Below, piece by piece: positions 24,789-34,800 of a DNA stretch of 64,000 nucleotides. The DNA lies in NCBI RefSeq assembly GCF_025244665.1, contig NZ_CP104205.1, forward strand, positions 2,291,001 through 2,355,000, read 5' to 3'. How positions within the stretch are numbered: the first letter of the stretch is position 1; each line of letters opens with the position of its first letter. Origin of the DNA: Maribacter litopenaei. Lineage in GTDB: Bacteria > Bacteroidota > Bacteroidia > Flavobacteriales > Flavobacteriaceae. The notes beneath the pieces are model-generated. The model was not told the DNA's origin, made no database searches, and worked only from the letters and a program-made list of their open reading frames with translations. Made by a program: the position numbers and the translations under genes.

Positions 24789-26085
24789 TTGAATTTTTAC
24801 AGTTTAAATAAAAAAGCCCCTGACGTTTCCTTTAAAGAAGCGGTTATTAATGGTATTGCCCCGGATAAGGGACTTTATTTCCCGGAAAAAATTGAACCCT
24901 TGCCCGATAGTTTCTTCGATGGCATTGAAGACCTATCGAATCAAGAAATAGCATTTAATGCCATCCATCAATTCGTAAGTGATGAAATACCAAACGACGT
25001 CCTTCGTGAGATTCTAAAGAATACCTTGGACTTCGAGTTTCCAGTAATACAGATTGAAGAGAACATTGCTACGCTGGAGCTTTTTCACGGTTCCACTATG
25101 GCCTTTAAGGATGTAGGTGCGAGGTTTATGGCGCAGTGTTTAGGCTACTTTTCAAAAGACGAAAAAAATGAGGTCACCGTTTTGGTAGCCACGTCCGGAG
25201 ACACGGGAGGGGCAGTTGCCAATGGATTTTTAGGGGTTGAAGGTGTAAAAGTTGTGATACTTTATCCAAGCGGAAAAGTAAGTGATATCCAAGAAAGACA
25301 ATTGACCACCCTAGGACAGAATATCACGGCCCTGGAAGTTGACGGTACTTTTGATGACTGTCAGGCCATGGTTAAAAAGGCCTTTCTCGGACGAGACTCT
25401 TTTAGGAAAAATGAAGCTTACATCGGCCAATTCCATTAATGTGGCACGTTGGCTACCTCAATTATTTTATTTTCTATTCGCCTACAAACAAGCCAAGAGT
25501 AAGGGTAAAGAAATTGTCTTTTCGGTTCCCTCCGGTAATTTCGGGAATATTTGTGCAGGTATGGTCGCACAAAAACTGGGAATGCCCGTAAAGCACTTTG
25601 TTGCTTCCACAAATGTGAATGATACCGTGCCCGAGTTTATGAAAACGCAAACGTACAACCCAAAACCATCTACTGCGACCATCTCGAATGCCATGGATGT
25701 AGGCGACCCGAGTAATTTCGTAAGGATACGACATTTGTTTCAAGACGATTTTGAAATATTGAAAAATCATCTATCCTCCTACTCCTTCTCGGATAGCGAG
25801 ACAAAAAAAGCAATTATGGACATCTATAAAGCCAGCGGATATTGTGCAGACCCGCATGGTGCCGTAGGTTATTTAGGACTCAAAAAGTACCAGCATAATC
25901 ATTCCGACACCTATGGTATATTCTTGGAAACTGCGCACCCCGTTAAGTTTTTGGATGTGGTAGAAGAAACTATAGGAAAAGAATTACCCTTACCTCCACA
26001 AATTCAAAAGGTTATGGATAAGGAGAAAAAATCTATAAAAATTAAAACGTATTCGGATTTAAGCGAATTCCTATTGAACCGTTAA
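24789..26085 (+). CDS. thrC: Threonine synthase, one frameshift
   Basis: PLP-dependent final step of threonine synthesis. About 432 aa. FHGSTMAFKDVGARFMAQ carries the PLP-binding lysine (K in AFKD), with VATSGDTGGAVANGFLG and TSANSINVARWLPQ downstream. Translation probably starts at TTG 24789; no in-frame ATG precedes the conserved N-terminus NFYSLNKKAPDVSFKEA. The frame is lost at 25385-25391 (TCTCGGA for TCCGGA). Repair joins MVKKAF to DETLLGKMKLTSANS. Last gene of thrABC, overlapping the convergent aminopeptidase gene by four bases. Confidence 0.94.
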
Positions 26086-27693
26086 TCAAGCTTTGGCAGT
26101 TGAAAGTCGTCCAAAGGACTAGGTTGTTTCATCATGGCCTCAATAGCTTCGGTTGTTCTTGGTGCCATGGCTGATAGATTCACAGGACCCTCGTCGGTAA
26201 TAAGGATATCGTCCTCAATACGTACTGCGATGCCCCACCATTTTTCATCACAATCGCTGCCTTCTCGGAATATAAATACCGGGCTCCACCGTAATAACCG
26301 TGTTTGCTTGAAACGGCCGATAGGTTCCTTGGTCATGGACATCAAGTCCCAAATAATGGGAAGTTCCATGGGGAAAATAGGTCCTTGCTTCGCTCGCTTC
26401 CTTGATTATACCTAATCTGATCAATCCTTCTTCCACAACTTTTAAAGCGGCCTTTCCAGGAGCCTGGAATTCGCCACCCACCACACTAGCTTTTATTCCG
26501 GCCTCTTGAGCGTCATAAACGATATCATAAATAGCCTTTTGTTCGGGAGAGAATTTTCCATTGGCGGGTATGGTTCGGGTAACATCCGCGGTATAGCCAT
26601 GATATTCCGCTCCAAGATTCATCAACACCAAATCATTACCTACCTCCATTTTGTTATTCTCTATATAGTGTAAAATACATCCGTTATTTCCGCCGCCTAC
26701 TATAGACGGATAGCCTTCATATTCTGCTCCATATTTTTTGTAAACATATTCATGGACACCCTGTATTTCTGTTTCTGACATGTAAGGGTGCATCGCCTTC
26801 ATCACTTCGATCTGTCCCACTGCGGAAATCTCTATGGCCTTTTTCAACAACTTCATTTCCTCCGGGGTCTTTGTCTCGCGAAGGGTAGCCATTATTTCAG
26901 AAATCATTTTGGAATCTAGATTGTTTGATGCAAGTGCCAAATTGACTTTCTCCTTCACCTCCAATCTTCCGGAGTCATCAGTGGCATTTACAAAGTCCTT
27001 CAAAAATTCATCTCCTTTAAGGTTTTCGTAAAAATCCGGATACCTCCCAACAGTCTTTGCTACATTCTCCGTGTTTTCAGGAGTAGCAGATTGAATCATG
27101 GCATACAAATTTTGCTTTATCGGGTCATAATCCGATGGATAATTTGCCTTTATCTTAAAGGTTTTTATAAGGTCGAACAAATCAGCATCTCCCCTTTTAT
27201 CACGGTAATCATTTTCAAAATCAAAGAATGACACTTTGTCAAATGAACTTAAATCTATTGGTAAATTGGAAAACTCACTACCATTGTAAACCCTTTTAAA
27301 ACCAAGTTTTTCGGTTACCCCTTCTACACCTAATCGCTTTCCTGTCCATTGCTCTTCCCTAGCATTCCGTTCCTGTACATATATCATTTCGTCATATTCC
27401 TGACCATTGGCATCCCTTTGCATCTCGGAGAAAATGAGCAATACGGCATTGGGTTCCTTGTATCCTGTCAAATAATAAAAATTGGGATCTTGATGATAAA
27501 TATAATCCACATCGTTCGCTCGGTTCCGCTCCGCATTGGCAAAGAATACCAAGACGCTATTGTGTGACATCATTTCTCGAACTTTGTCCCTTCTTTCTTT
27601 ATGGAATTCTGATGATAAGTAATCTTTTGGAAGGTTTTGTGAGCTTACTGTCAATGTGGAAAGAATAACAATCCAAAGCACAGATAATTTCAT
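26082..27693 (-). CDS. pepP: Secreted Xaa-Pro aminopeptidase (M24B), one frameshift
   Basis: Removes N-terminal residues before proline. About 537 aa: a signal peptide (SVLWIVILSTLTVSSQ) after ATG 27693, an aminopeptidase-P N-terminal domain (residues 25-190, FYYLTGYKEPNAVLLIF) and a pita-bread M24 domain with metal ligands in GYTADVTRTIP, HYLGLDVHD, VEPGIYIPE and AVRIEDDIL. A longer frame up to 27765 exists but would bury the signal peptide, so the internal ATG is preferred. Frame lost at 26273-26279 (plus strand TCTCGGA; TCCGGA restores IYIPEGSDCD). It is divergent from gcvT. Confidence 0.9.
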
Positions 27694-27791
27694 AAGTATT
27701 CTTTTACGTTGAAAAATAGGAACGGACAAGGTACTATAAAATTTAGGTAAAACATAGGATATCATTGGAATGCTATCCTATTTAATTCCAT

Positions 27792-27799
27792 TAAATTTG
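27792..27799 (+). promoter_or_regulatory. -7 promoter element of the gcvT gene run
   Basis: TAAATTTG matches TAnnTTTG, 20 bases before the gcvT ATG. The best -33 candidate (TTG at 27765-27767) is spaced 24 bases away, longer than usual, so only the -7 box is well supported. Confidence 0.45.
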
Positions 27800-27818
27800 C
27801 GTTACGTAAAACATTGAA

Positions 27819-28905
27819 ATGAAAAATACAGCCTTAACTAAGACCCATGAGAAATTGGGAGCCAAAATGGTCCCATTTGCCGGATACAATATGCCCGTTT
27901 CCTATGAGGGCGTCAATGCAGAACATGAAACAGTGAGAAAGGGAGTTGGTGTATTTGATGTTTCCCATATGGGTGAATTTTTGATCAGTGGGCCAAATGC
28001 CTTGGATTTGATCCAAAAAGTGACATCCAACGATGCTTCCAAATTGACCATTGGTAGGGCTCAATACAGTTGTTTGCCCAATGAAACAGGAGGAATCGTA
28101 GATGACCTTATTGTATACAAGATAAAGGAAGAGCAATATCTATTAGTGGTAAATGCCTCAAATATTGATAAGGATTGGGCACATATATCAAAGTACAATG
28201 TGGATTACAATGCGGATATGCGAAACCTTTCCGAAGATTATTCACTCCTGGCCATTCAAGGTCCAAAGGCAGTTGAAGCCATGCAATCTTTGACTTCGGT
28301 CGATTTGTCGCGAATTAAGTTCTACCATTTCGAAGTAGCCGATTTTGCAGGCATTGAATATGTCATCATCTCGGCAACAGGTTACACCGGTTCACGGCGG
28401 TTTTGAGATCTATTGCAAGAACAGTGAAGTACAACAAGTTTGGGACAAAGTTTTTGAGGCCGGAGCCGATTTTGGAATTAAACCAATTGGTTTGGCCGCC
28501 CGAGACACCTTAAGGCTGGAAATGGGCTACTGTCTTTATGGAAATGATATTAACGATGAAACCTCCCCTATTGAAGCCGGCTTGGGATGGATAACAAAAT
28601 TTACCAAGGATTTTGTAAATAGTGAAGCTTTGGAAAAGGAAAAGGAAAAAGGTCCGGACAGGAGACTAATTGGGTTCGAATTAGTAGAACGTGGAATACC
28701 TAGGCATGACTATGAAATTGTGGATGACAGCGGAAATATAATTGGAATTGTTACATCAGGAACTATGTCCCCTTCTTTAGGAAAGGGCATTGGTTTGGGG
28801 TACGTGCCAACAGAGTTTTCCGAAATTGGCAGCAATATAAATATTCAAATCAGGAAAAACGCGGTACCCGCCAAGGTAATAAAACTTCCTTTTTATAAGG
28901 GTTAA
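27819..28905 (+). CDS. gcvT: Aminomethyltransferase (glycine cleavage T protein), one frameshift
   Basis: Transfers the methylene group of the lipoyl-bound aminomethyl intermediate to tetrahydrofolate in the glycine cleavage complex. About 362 aa. [15 protein letters not shown] and [10 protein letters not shown] mark the N-terminus, with YTGSGGFEIYC and [17 protein letters not shown] in the central folate-binding part. Frame lost at 28392-28397: TTCACGGCGG stands where TTCCGGCGG restores TGYTGSGGFEIYC. The stop is adjacent to the next start (glsA at 28906), so the two are almost certainly co-transcribed. Confidence 0.94.
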
Positions 28906-29819
28906 ATGCCGGATTTTCAAAACATCATACATACCGTCTATGAAGAAACAAAGCACCTGTCCGATACCGGAAAGGTCGCTTCCTATATTCCAGAATTAGC
29001 CTCCATACATGAGGATAAATTCGGTATTTGTTTATTGGATATAGATAAGAAGTCTTTTCAATTGGGCGATTTTAATGAACGCTTTTCTGTACAGAGTATA
29101 TCCAAAGTGCTCACGTTGGCCATGGCCATGAGTCTAATTGGTGAAAAGGTTTGGAATCGAGTGGACGTAGAGCCTTCGGGTGATCCTTTCAACCACCTTT
29201 CACTTCGGAACAAGAAAATGGGATACCCGGAAATCCGCTGATCAACGCTGGCGCTATTGTCATAGCGGATATTTTGGTAAGTGAACTACGTAATCCCAAA
29301 AAGGACTTTTTAGAATTCGTTCATAATGTAAGTGGTGACACGACCATCACATATGATGAAAAAGTGGCACAATCAGAAAAAGCAACGGGATTTAAAAATT
29401 ACGCAGCGGCGAATCTCCTTAAATCCTACGGCAACCTAAAAAATGACCTCATTGAGGTGCTTGATTTCTACTTTTATCAATGTTCCTTATCCATGTCCTG
29501 CACCCAGCTTTGCAACACCTTCTATATGTTCATAAATCGCGGAAGATGTAAACAGCAAATGGAATTTCTTTCCGTTGGACAGGTGAAGAGAATCAATGCC
29601 CTAATGTTGACCTGTGGTTTCTATGACGAAGCGGGTGAATTTGCATTTAAGGTAGGTCTCCCGGGAAAGAGCGGCGTGGGAGGAGGTATTGTGGCGCTTT
29701 TGCCCAAAAAATTCTGTGTGACCGTTTGGTCTCCTGGATTAAATCCCAAAGGTAACTCTACAAGGGGCATGGCGGCACTGGAGCAATTAACTACATTATC
29801 CGATTTATCAATTTTTTAG
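28906..29819 (+). CDS. glsA: Glutaminase (serine-dependent), one frameshift
   Basis: Hydrolyses glutamine to glutamate and ammonia; beta-lactamase-like fold. About 304 aa. The SxxK motif lies in SVQSISKVLTLAMA, with GNPLINAGAIV, SLSMSCTQL and GLPGKSGVGGGIVALLP later. Frame lost at 29205-29209 (TTCGGAAC; one base missing, probably TTCTGGAAC giving LSLLEQENGIPGNP). It starts directly at the gcvT stop and abuts the following dehydrogenase gene. Confidence 0.93.
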
Positions 29820-29820
29820 T

Positions 29821-30642
29821 TTGGAAAAAAAAAGAGTATTGATATTAGGGGGAAGCGGGTTCCTTGGCAATGCCATTTATAAGGAACTTTGTAACTATTT
29901 TGATACCTATGGAACCTATTTCAACGCTAGACGGTCTTTTGAACAAAACAAACAGTTTTTCCAATTTAATCTAGAGGAGGACGATATTTATAAGGTATTG
30001 GAAAACCTTAGACCGCATGTGATAATCTCGGCACTGAGGGGTAATTTTGCGGCTCAAATAATAACACATCAACATCCGGCTGAGTACACAAGACACAATA
30101 ACAGTAAACTCTATTTTCTTTCTTCAGCCAATGTATTTGATGCTTACAGCAAGTATCCCTCCTACGAAAACGATAAAACTCTTTCTGAAAGTATCTATGG
30201 AAGACTGAAAATTAAGATTGAAAACATGTTGATGCGCTTGCCAAAAGATAAAATGGCAATTTTAAGAGTTCCTATGGTCTTTGGAAATACTTCACCACGT
30301 GTTCGGGACATGAAAAATTTGATATTAAACAATGAACCTGTAGAGGTTTTTCCAAACTTAATATTAAATGTAACCAACGATGACAAGCTAACCCAACAAA
30401 TTCATTATCTTATCAATAGAAACAAAACAGGTATATTTCATCTTGGTAGTACAGATTTGGTACATCATGAGGACTTTGTAAAGGAGGTTTTGGAGCGGGT
30501 AGGCAAATTTAATCCTATTATTAAAAGGGTTTATACTACAAATGAAGATAGGTATTTGGCCGTTCTTCCAAAATCGAACCTACTACCAAAAAATTTGAGA
30601 TTTTCGTATCAAGATATTATAGACCACCATATTATTAAATAA
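29821..30642 (+). CDS. SDR-family NAD-dependent sugar epimerase/reductase-like protein
   Basis: 273 aa extended short-chain dehydrogenase. Rossmann motif LILGGSGFLGNAIY is at residues 7-20, and the catalytic YxxxK is in ESIYGRLKIK. C-terminal substrate-binding resembles dTDP-4-dehydrorhamnose reductase (RmlD)-type proteins. The start is TTG 29821, one base after the glsA stop; no in-frame ATG is near the Rossmann strand. Substrate unknown. It is part of the tightly packed gcvT-glsA-SDR-pterin dehydratase run. Confidence 0.75.
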   Translation: MEKKRVLILGGSGFLGNAIYKELCNYFDTYGTYFNARRSFEQNKQFFQFNLEEDDIYKVLENLRPHVIISALRGNFAAQIITHQHPAEYTRHNNSKLYFLSSANVFDAYSKYPSYENDKTLSESIYGRLKIKIENMLMRLPKDKMAILRVPMVFGNTSPRVRDMKNLILNNEPVEVFPNLILNVTNDDKLTQQIHYLINRNKTGIFHLGSTDLVHHEDFVKEVLERVGKFNPIIKRVYTTNEDRYLAVLPKSNLLPKNLRFSYQDIIDHHIIK

Positions 30643-30648
30643 TAACGC

Positions 30649-30936
30649 ATGGAAAAATTTACGGACAAACAGATTTATGATTATCTAAGCCAATTGGATG
30701 GCTGGGAATATGTGGATGGAGCAATCGAGACTACTTTTGAATTCAAGGATTTTAAGGAAGCCTTTTCGGTAATGACAAGGATTGCATTTGAATGCGAGGC
30801 GCAAGGCCACCACCCAGATTGGAGCAATGTATACAAAACCGTAAACATTCGACTAAGCACCCATGATGCCAACGGTGTTACGGAAAAGGACTTTGCATTG
30901 GCGAGAAGTATCGAAGACATTATAGAGAGTGATTAG
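30649..30936 (+). CDS. Pterin-4a-carbinolamine dehydratase (4a-hydroxytetrahydrobiopterin dehydratase)
   Basis: 95 aa, full length. It recycles the 4a-carbinolamine formed by pterin-dependent aromatic amino-acid hydroxylases, or acts as a DcoH/PhhB-like protein. The signature QGHHPDWSNVYKTVNIRL contains the catalytic HH-P and W, and LARSIEDI is the conserved end. It follows the SDR gene by six bases. No hydroxylase is visible in this window. Confidence 0.9.
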   Translation: MEKFTDKQIYDYLSQLDGWEYVDGAIETTFEFKDFKEAFSVMTRIAFECEAQGHHPDWSNVYKTVNIRLSTHDANGVTEKDFALARSIEDIIESD

Positions 30937-30986
30937 AGAGATAATTTCAAAGAATAGTTTTCGGTTTTAACCTTTGGGAATTTTGC

Positions 30987-30994
30987 TAAATTTG
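30987..30994 (+). promoter_or_regulatory. -7 promoter element of yebC
   Basis: TAAATTTG, a perfect TAnnTTTG match, 22 bases upstream of the yebC ATG. The -33 region is only T-rich. Confidence 0.45.
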
Positions 30995-31016
30995 CCAGCA
31001 TCAAACAAACAGGATT

Positions 31017-31728
31017 ATGGGAAGAGCTTTTGAGTTTAGGAAAGCACGAAAAATGAAGCGATGGGCAGCAATGTCCAAGGCATTTACGCGAATTGGGAAA
31101 GACATTGTAATGGCCGTTAAGGAAGGAGGTCTGGATCCGGATGCAAACTCCAGGTTACGAGCCGTTATTCAGAATGCCAAGGCGGTGAATATGCCCAAGG
31201 ACAATATTGAGCGCGCCATAAAAAGAGCAAGTGATAAAAATGCGGGAGATTACAAGGAAGTCTTGTTTGAAGGCTATGGCCCGCATGGTATTGCCATCTT
31301 GATAGAAACTGCAACGGACAATAATACCGGAACAGTGGCAAATATCCGAAGCTATTTCAATAAATGTGATGGCAGTTTGGGAACCTCCTGGGTCAGTAGA
31401 ATTTATGTTCGACCACACCTGTAATTTCCGGATTCCGGCTGAAGGCATAGACCCTGAGGAACTTGAATTGGAAATGATCGACTTTGGAGCCGAAGAGGTA
31501 TTCGTGGACGACGATGGCATATTAATATATGCCCCTTTTGAAAGTTTTGGAGCTATACAGAAAGAGCTTGAGAATAGGGGTATCGAAATTCTATCTTCCG
31601 GGTTTGAACGCATCCCCCAGGTCACAAAACCCTTAGGCGAGGAAGAAGCAGCCGATGTGGAAAAATTACTGGAGAAAATCGAGGAAGATGATGACGTACA
31701 GAACGTCTATCATACAATGGAAGAATAA
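31017..31728 (+). CDS. yebC: YebC/PmpR-family (TACO1-like) regulatory/translation protein, one frameshift
   Basis: About 237 aa. MGRAFEFRKARKMKRW is the Bacteroidota version of the YebC start. NMPKDNIERAIKRAS, LFEGYGPHGIAI and VANIRSYFNKCDGSLG are hallmark segments. The family binds DNA or the ribosome (relief of stalling at polyproline in TACO1/YebC2 work); which applies here is not decidable. Frame lost at 31389: CTCCTGGGTC for CTCCGGGTC, restoring GTSGSVEFMFDHTCNF. It has its own promoter element and strong terminator. Confidence 0.92.
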
Positions 31729-31759
31729 AAATTAATGATTTGCTCCTTTTTAAAATTAA

Positions 31760-31789
31760 AAAAGGCCACCTTATATAAGGTGGCCTTTT
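31760..31789. terminator. Bidirectional rho-independent terminator
   Basis: Thirty-base perfect palindrome, AAAAGGCCACC-TTATATAA-GGTGGCCTTTT. It sits between convergent yebC (ending 31728) and the adhesin gene (ending 31808) and can end both. Confidence 0.85.
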
Positions 31790-31807
31790 ATACATTTACA
31801 AAATCCT

Positions 31808-34800
31808 TTAGGGCCTGCGAAGCACCTTTAAAATTTGTTTGCCGCTACCGGTGGTAACATATACATAATACATTCCCGCAGGCAGTTCGTTCGTCCTTAG
31901 TCCAATCTCATTTCTACCTTTTTTCAGGTAGTAGTTTCCAAAAGTCTCGGACTCTTTTACCGATTCCATCATATAGGGACAATTCGCTCTTCATCTCCCT
32001 AGGAGAAATCACTACGAGCGTAAAGTCCTCCTTGAATGGTACGGGATATCCTGATAGTTCCAAGGTAGGTGCCTGATATTTGGCCACATCATCCATCGGA
32101 CATACTTCGGCGTGCAATATTACGTAGAAGCTATCCATATCACCCGCACTTACATCCGGAAAGGTATGGGTTACAAAGTCTCCGCTGATATTGTCCTCAT
32201 ATGGATAATCCCCTGGTGCCACCGTTAAATTGCCGTTGTTCGGTTTGGCGGGTACTGCGTTACTGCCCACATAGAGCTGGGCCTCCGTCATCTTATAACC
32301 GCCCAAAGTGGATACGGTAACGCTTACGCTACCACCGGAATAGACCACTTGAACACTTCCGACAAGGGCTCCCTTACTGATATCGCATTGGCCGGCAGCT
32401 GCGTACAGGTCCATTTCATAGACGCCATCTATCGACGGGAACTCGTTGATCCATCCCCATCTATTTGCATTGATATTTGGGATATCCAAGAAGCAGGTCC
32501 ATACGTTTTCATCAGAGGACCTTGCAAATGCCGTTTCGCATTGGTCAATGGAACCAGGATCACAATTCAAGCCCTCATCTATATCGCCGTCACCATCATT
32601 GTCGACCCCATCGCAAACCTCTTCGTCACAGGCATCCGGAATGCCATCGCCATCGCTATCGGCCATATCGTCCCCGTCCGGACAAACGTCCTCACAGTTC
32701 CTTACACCATCCCCATCGTCATCTAAATCGTCACAGTCGTCACATCCATCCGGAGTTCCGTCTCCGTCAGAATCTAGGTTATCATCAAAACCTTCACAGA
32801 CATCCACGCAGTTCGGTACGCCATCCTGGTCGTCATCGCGGTCATCGCAGTCATCGCATCCATCCGGGATGCCATCACCGTCGGAGTCCATCGTATCATC
32901 GAAGCCAGGGCAGATATCCTTACAGTCCGGCACACCGTCCTGGTCGGTATCGATGCTATCGTCGCATTCATCAAAGCAATCCGCAATACCGTCGCCGTCC
33001 TTGTCGAAACCTTCGTCTATGTCACCGTCACCGTCGTTGTCCACGCCGTCGCATACCTCGATATCACATCCATCCGGGATACCGTCCCCGTCGGAGTCCA
33101 TCGTATCATCGAAGCCTGGGCAGATATCCTTACAGTCCGGCACACCGTCCTGGTCGGTATCGATGCTATCGTCGCATTCATCAAAGCAATCCGCAATACC
33201 GTCGCCGTCCTTGTCGAAACCTTCGTCTATGTCACCGTCTCCGTCGTTGTCCACACCGTCGCATACCTCGATATCACATCCATCCGGGGTACCGTCCCCG
33301 TCGGAGTCCATCGTATCATCGAAGCCAGGGCAGATATCCTTACAGTCCGGCACACCGTCCTGATCGGTATCAATGGTGTCGTCACAATCATCGTAACAAT
33401 CCGCAGTACCGTCGCCGTCCTTGTCGAAACCTTCGTCAATCTCACCGTCGCCGTCGTTATCCACACCGTCGCATACCTCGATATCACATCCATCCGGGGT
33501 ACCGTCACCGTCGGAATCCAATGTATCATCAAAGCCCGGACAAGCATCCCTACAGTCCGGAACTCCGTCCTGGTCGGTATCGATGGTGTCGTCACAATCA
33601 TCGTAACAATCCGCAATACCGTCGCCGTCCTGGTCGAATCCTTCGTCTATGTCACCGTCACCGTCGTTGTCCACGCCGTCGCATATTTCTTGACCGGGTT
33701 CTGTAATGGTAATACTACAACGGGAAGTTGCCCCTGTGGCATCGGTGATGGTCACATAATGTGTCCCAGCTTTTAAATTTGTGTTTAGCCTATCCGTGGT
33801 ACCATCGTCCCAGCGATAGGTAAACGGTCTATACCCTCCATTGCCATGTACTTTTGCAGATCCGTCACTGCCGCCGCGAACCGTTACGTTGCCATAAAGG
33901 TTGATCCAGCAGTACAGTTCTTTGGCAATGTCTATCCGGCAGGTAGTTTCACATCCATTTATATCAGTAACGGTCACCGAATGCATCCCATAGGTCAGGG
34001 TCGTTGCCTGTTGGGTGGTCTCCCCGTTATCCCATAGATAGGTATACTGTCCCGTACCTCCTTTTACGTAGACCGTTGCCACTCCATCCTCTGTCTCATG
34101 GTGCATGGTAAGGACGTCCTGTTCTATGGAACATATCAATTGGCTACAGTTGGTCTCATTGGGTTCCTCTATGGTAACGCTGCAACGGGACGTTGCCCCC
34201 ACAGCATCTGTAATCGTTACATAATGGACTCCCGCTTTTAACGTATTGTTGGTCTGTTCAGTAGAACCATCGTCCCATTTGAAAGTATACGGGGCATAGC
34301 CTCCGTTACCCATGGCCCGTGCCGCTCCGTCGCTACCGCCCTTTACGCTCACGTTCTGGATCAGGTTGGTCCAACAATAGAGTTCCTTGGCAATGTCCAC
34401 TTGGCAACTGGTCTCGCACCCGTTGGAATCCGTTACCGTTACCCAATGCATACCATAGGTGAGTTTGGTCGCCGTCTGTGTCTTCTCCCCGTTGTCCCAC
34501 AGGTAGGTATATTCTCCCGTACCGCCCTTTGGGTTCACCGTGGCAACACCGTCCTCGGTCTCGTGGTTCGTGGTGAGTACATCCTGGTCTATGCTGCAGG
34601 TCATCTCACATATAAAGTCGTCATTAAGTATGGTACCGGTTCCTCTAAATTTTGATGTCCAAAAATCTCCGAATTTCGACCAAAAATCTGAACTAAAAAG
34701 GTTTCATCTGATTCAACTTCTGAATCAGGTACAACATCAACTGTAAATTGCTTAGAAGCTTCACCTGGATTGAAAGTTAAAGTTCCTGACACGGCAGTAA

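Noticed and set aside
32349-33706. Long Ser/Pro- and Arg/His-rich plus-strand frames
   Set aside because: Mirror frames of the Asp/Gly-rich TSP3 repeats; composition is explained by antisense reading of GAT/GGT-rich codons.
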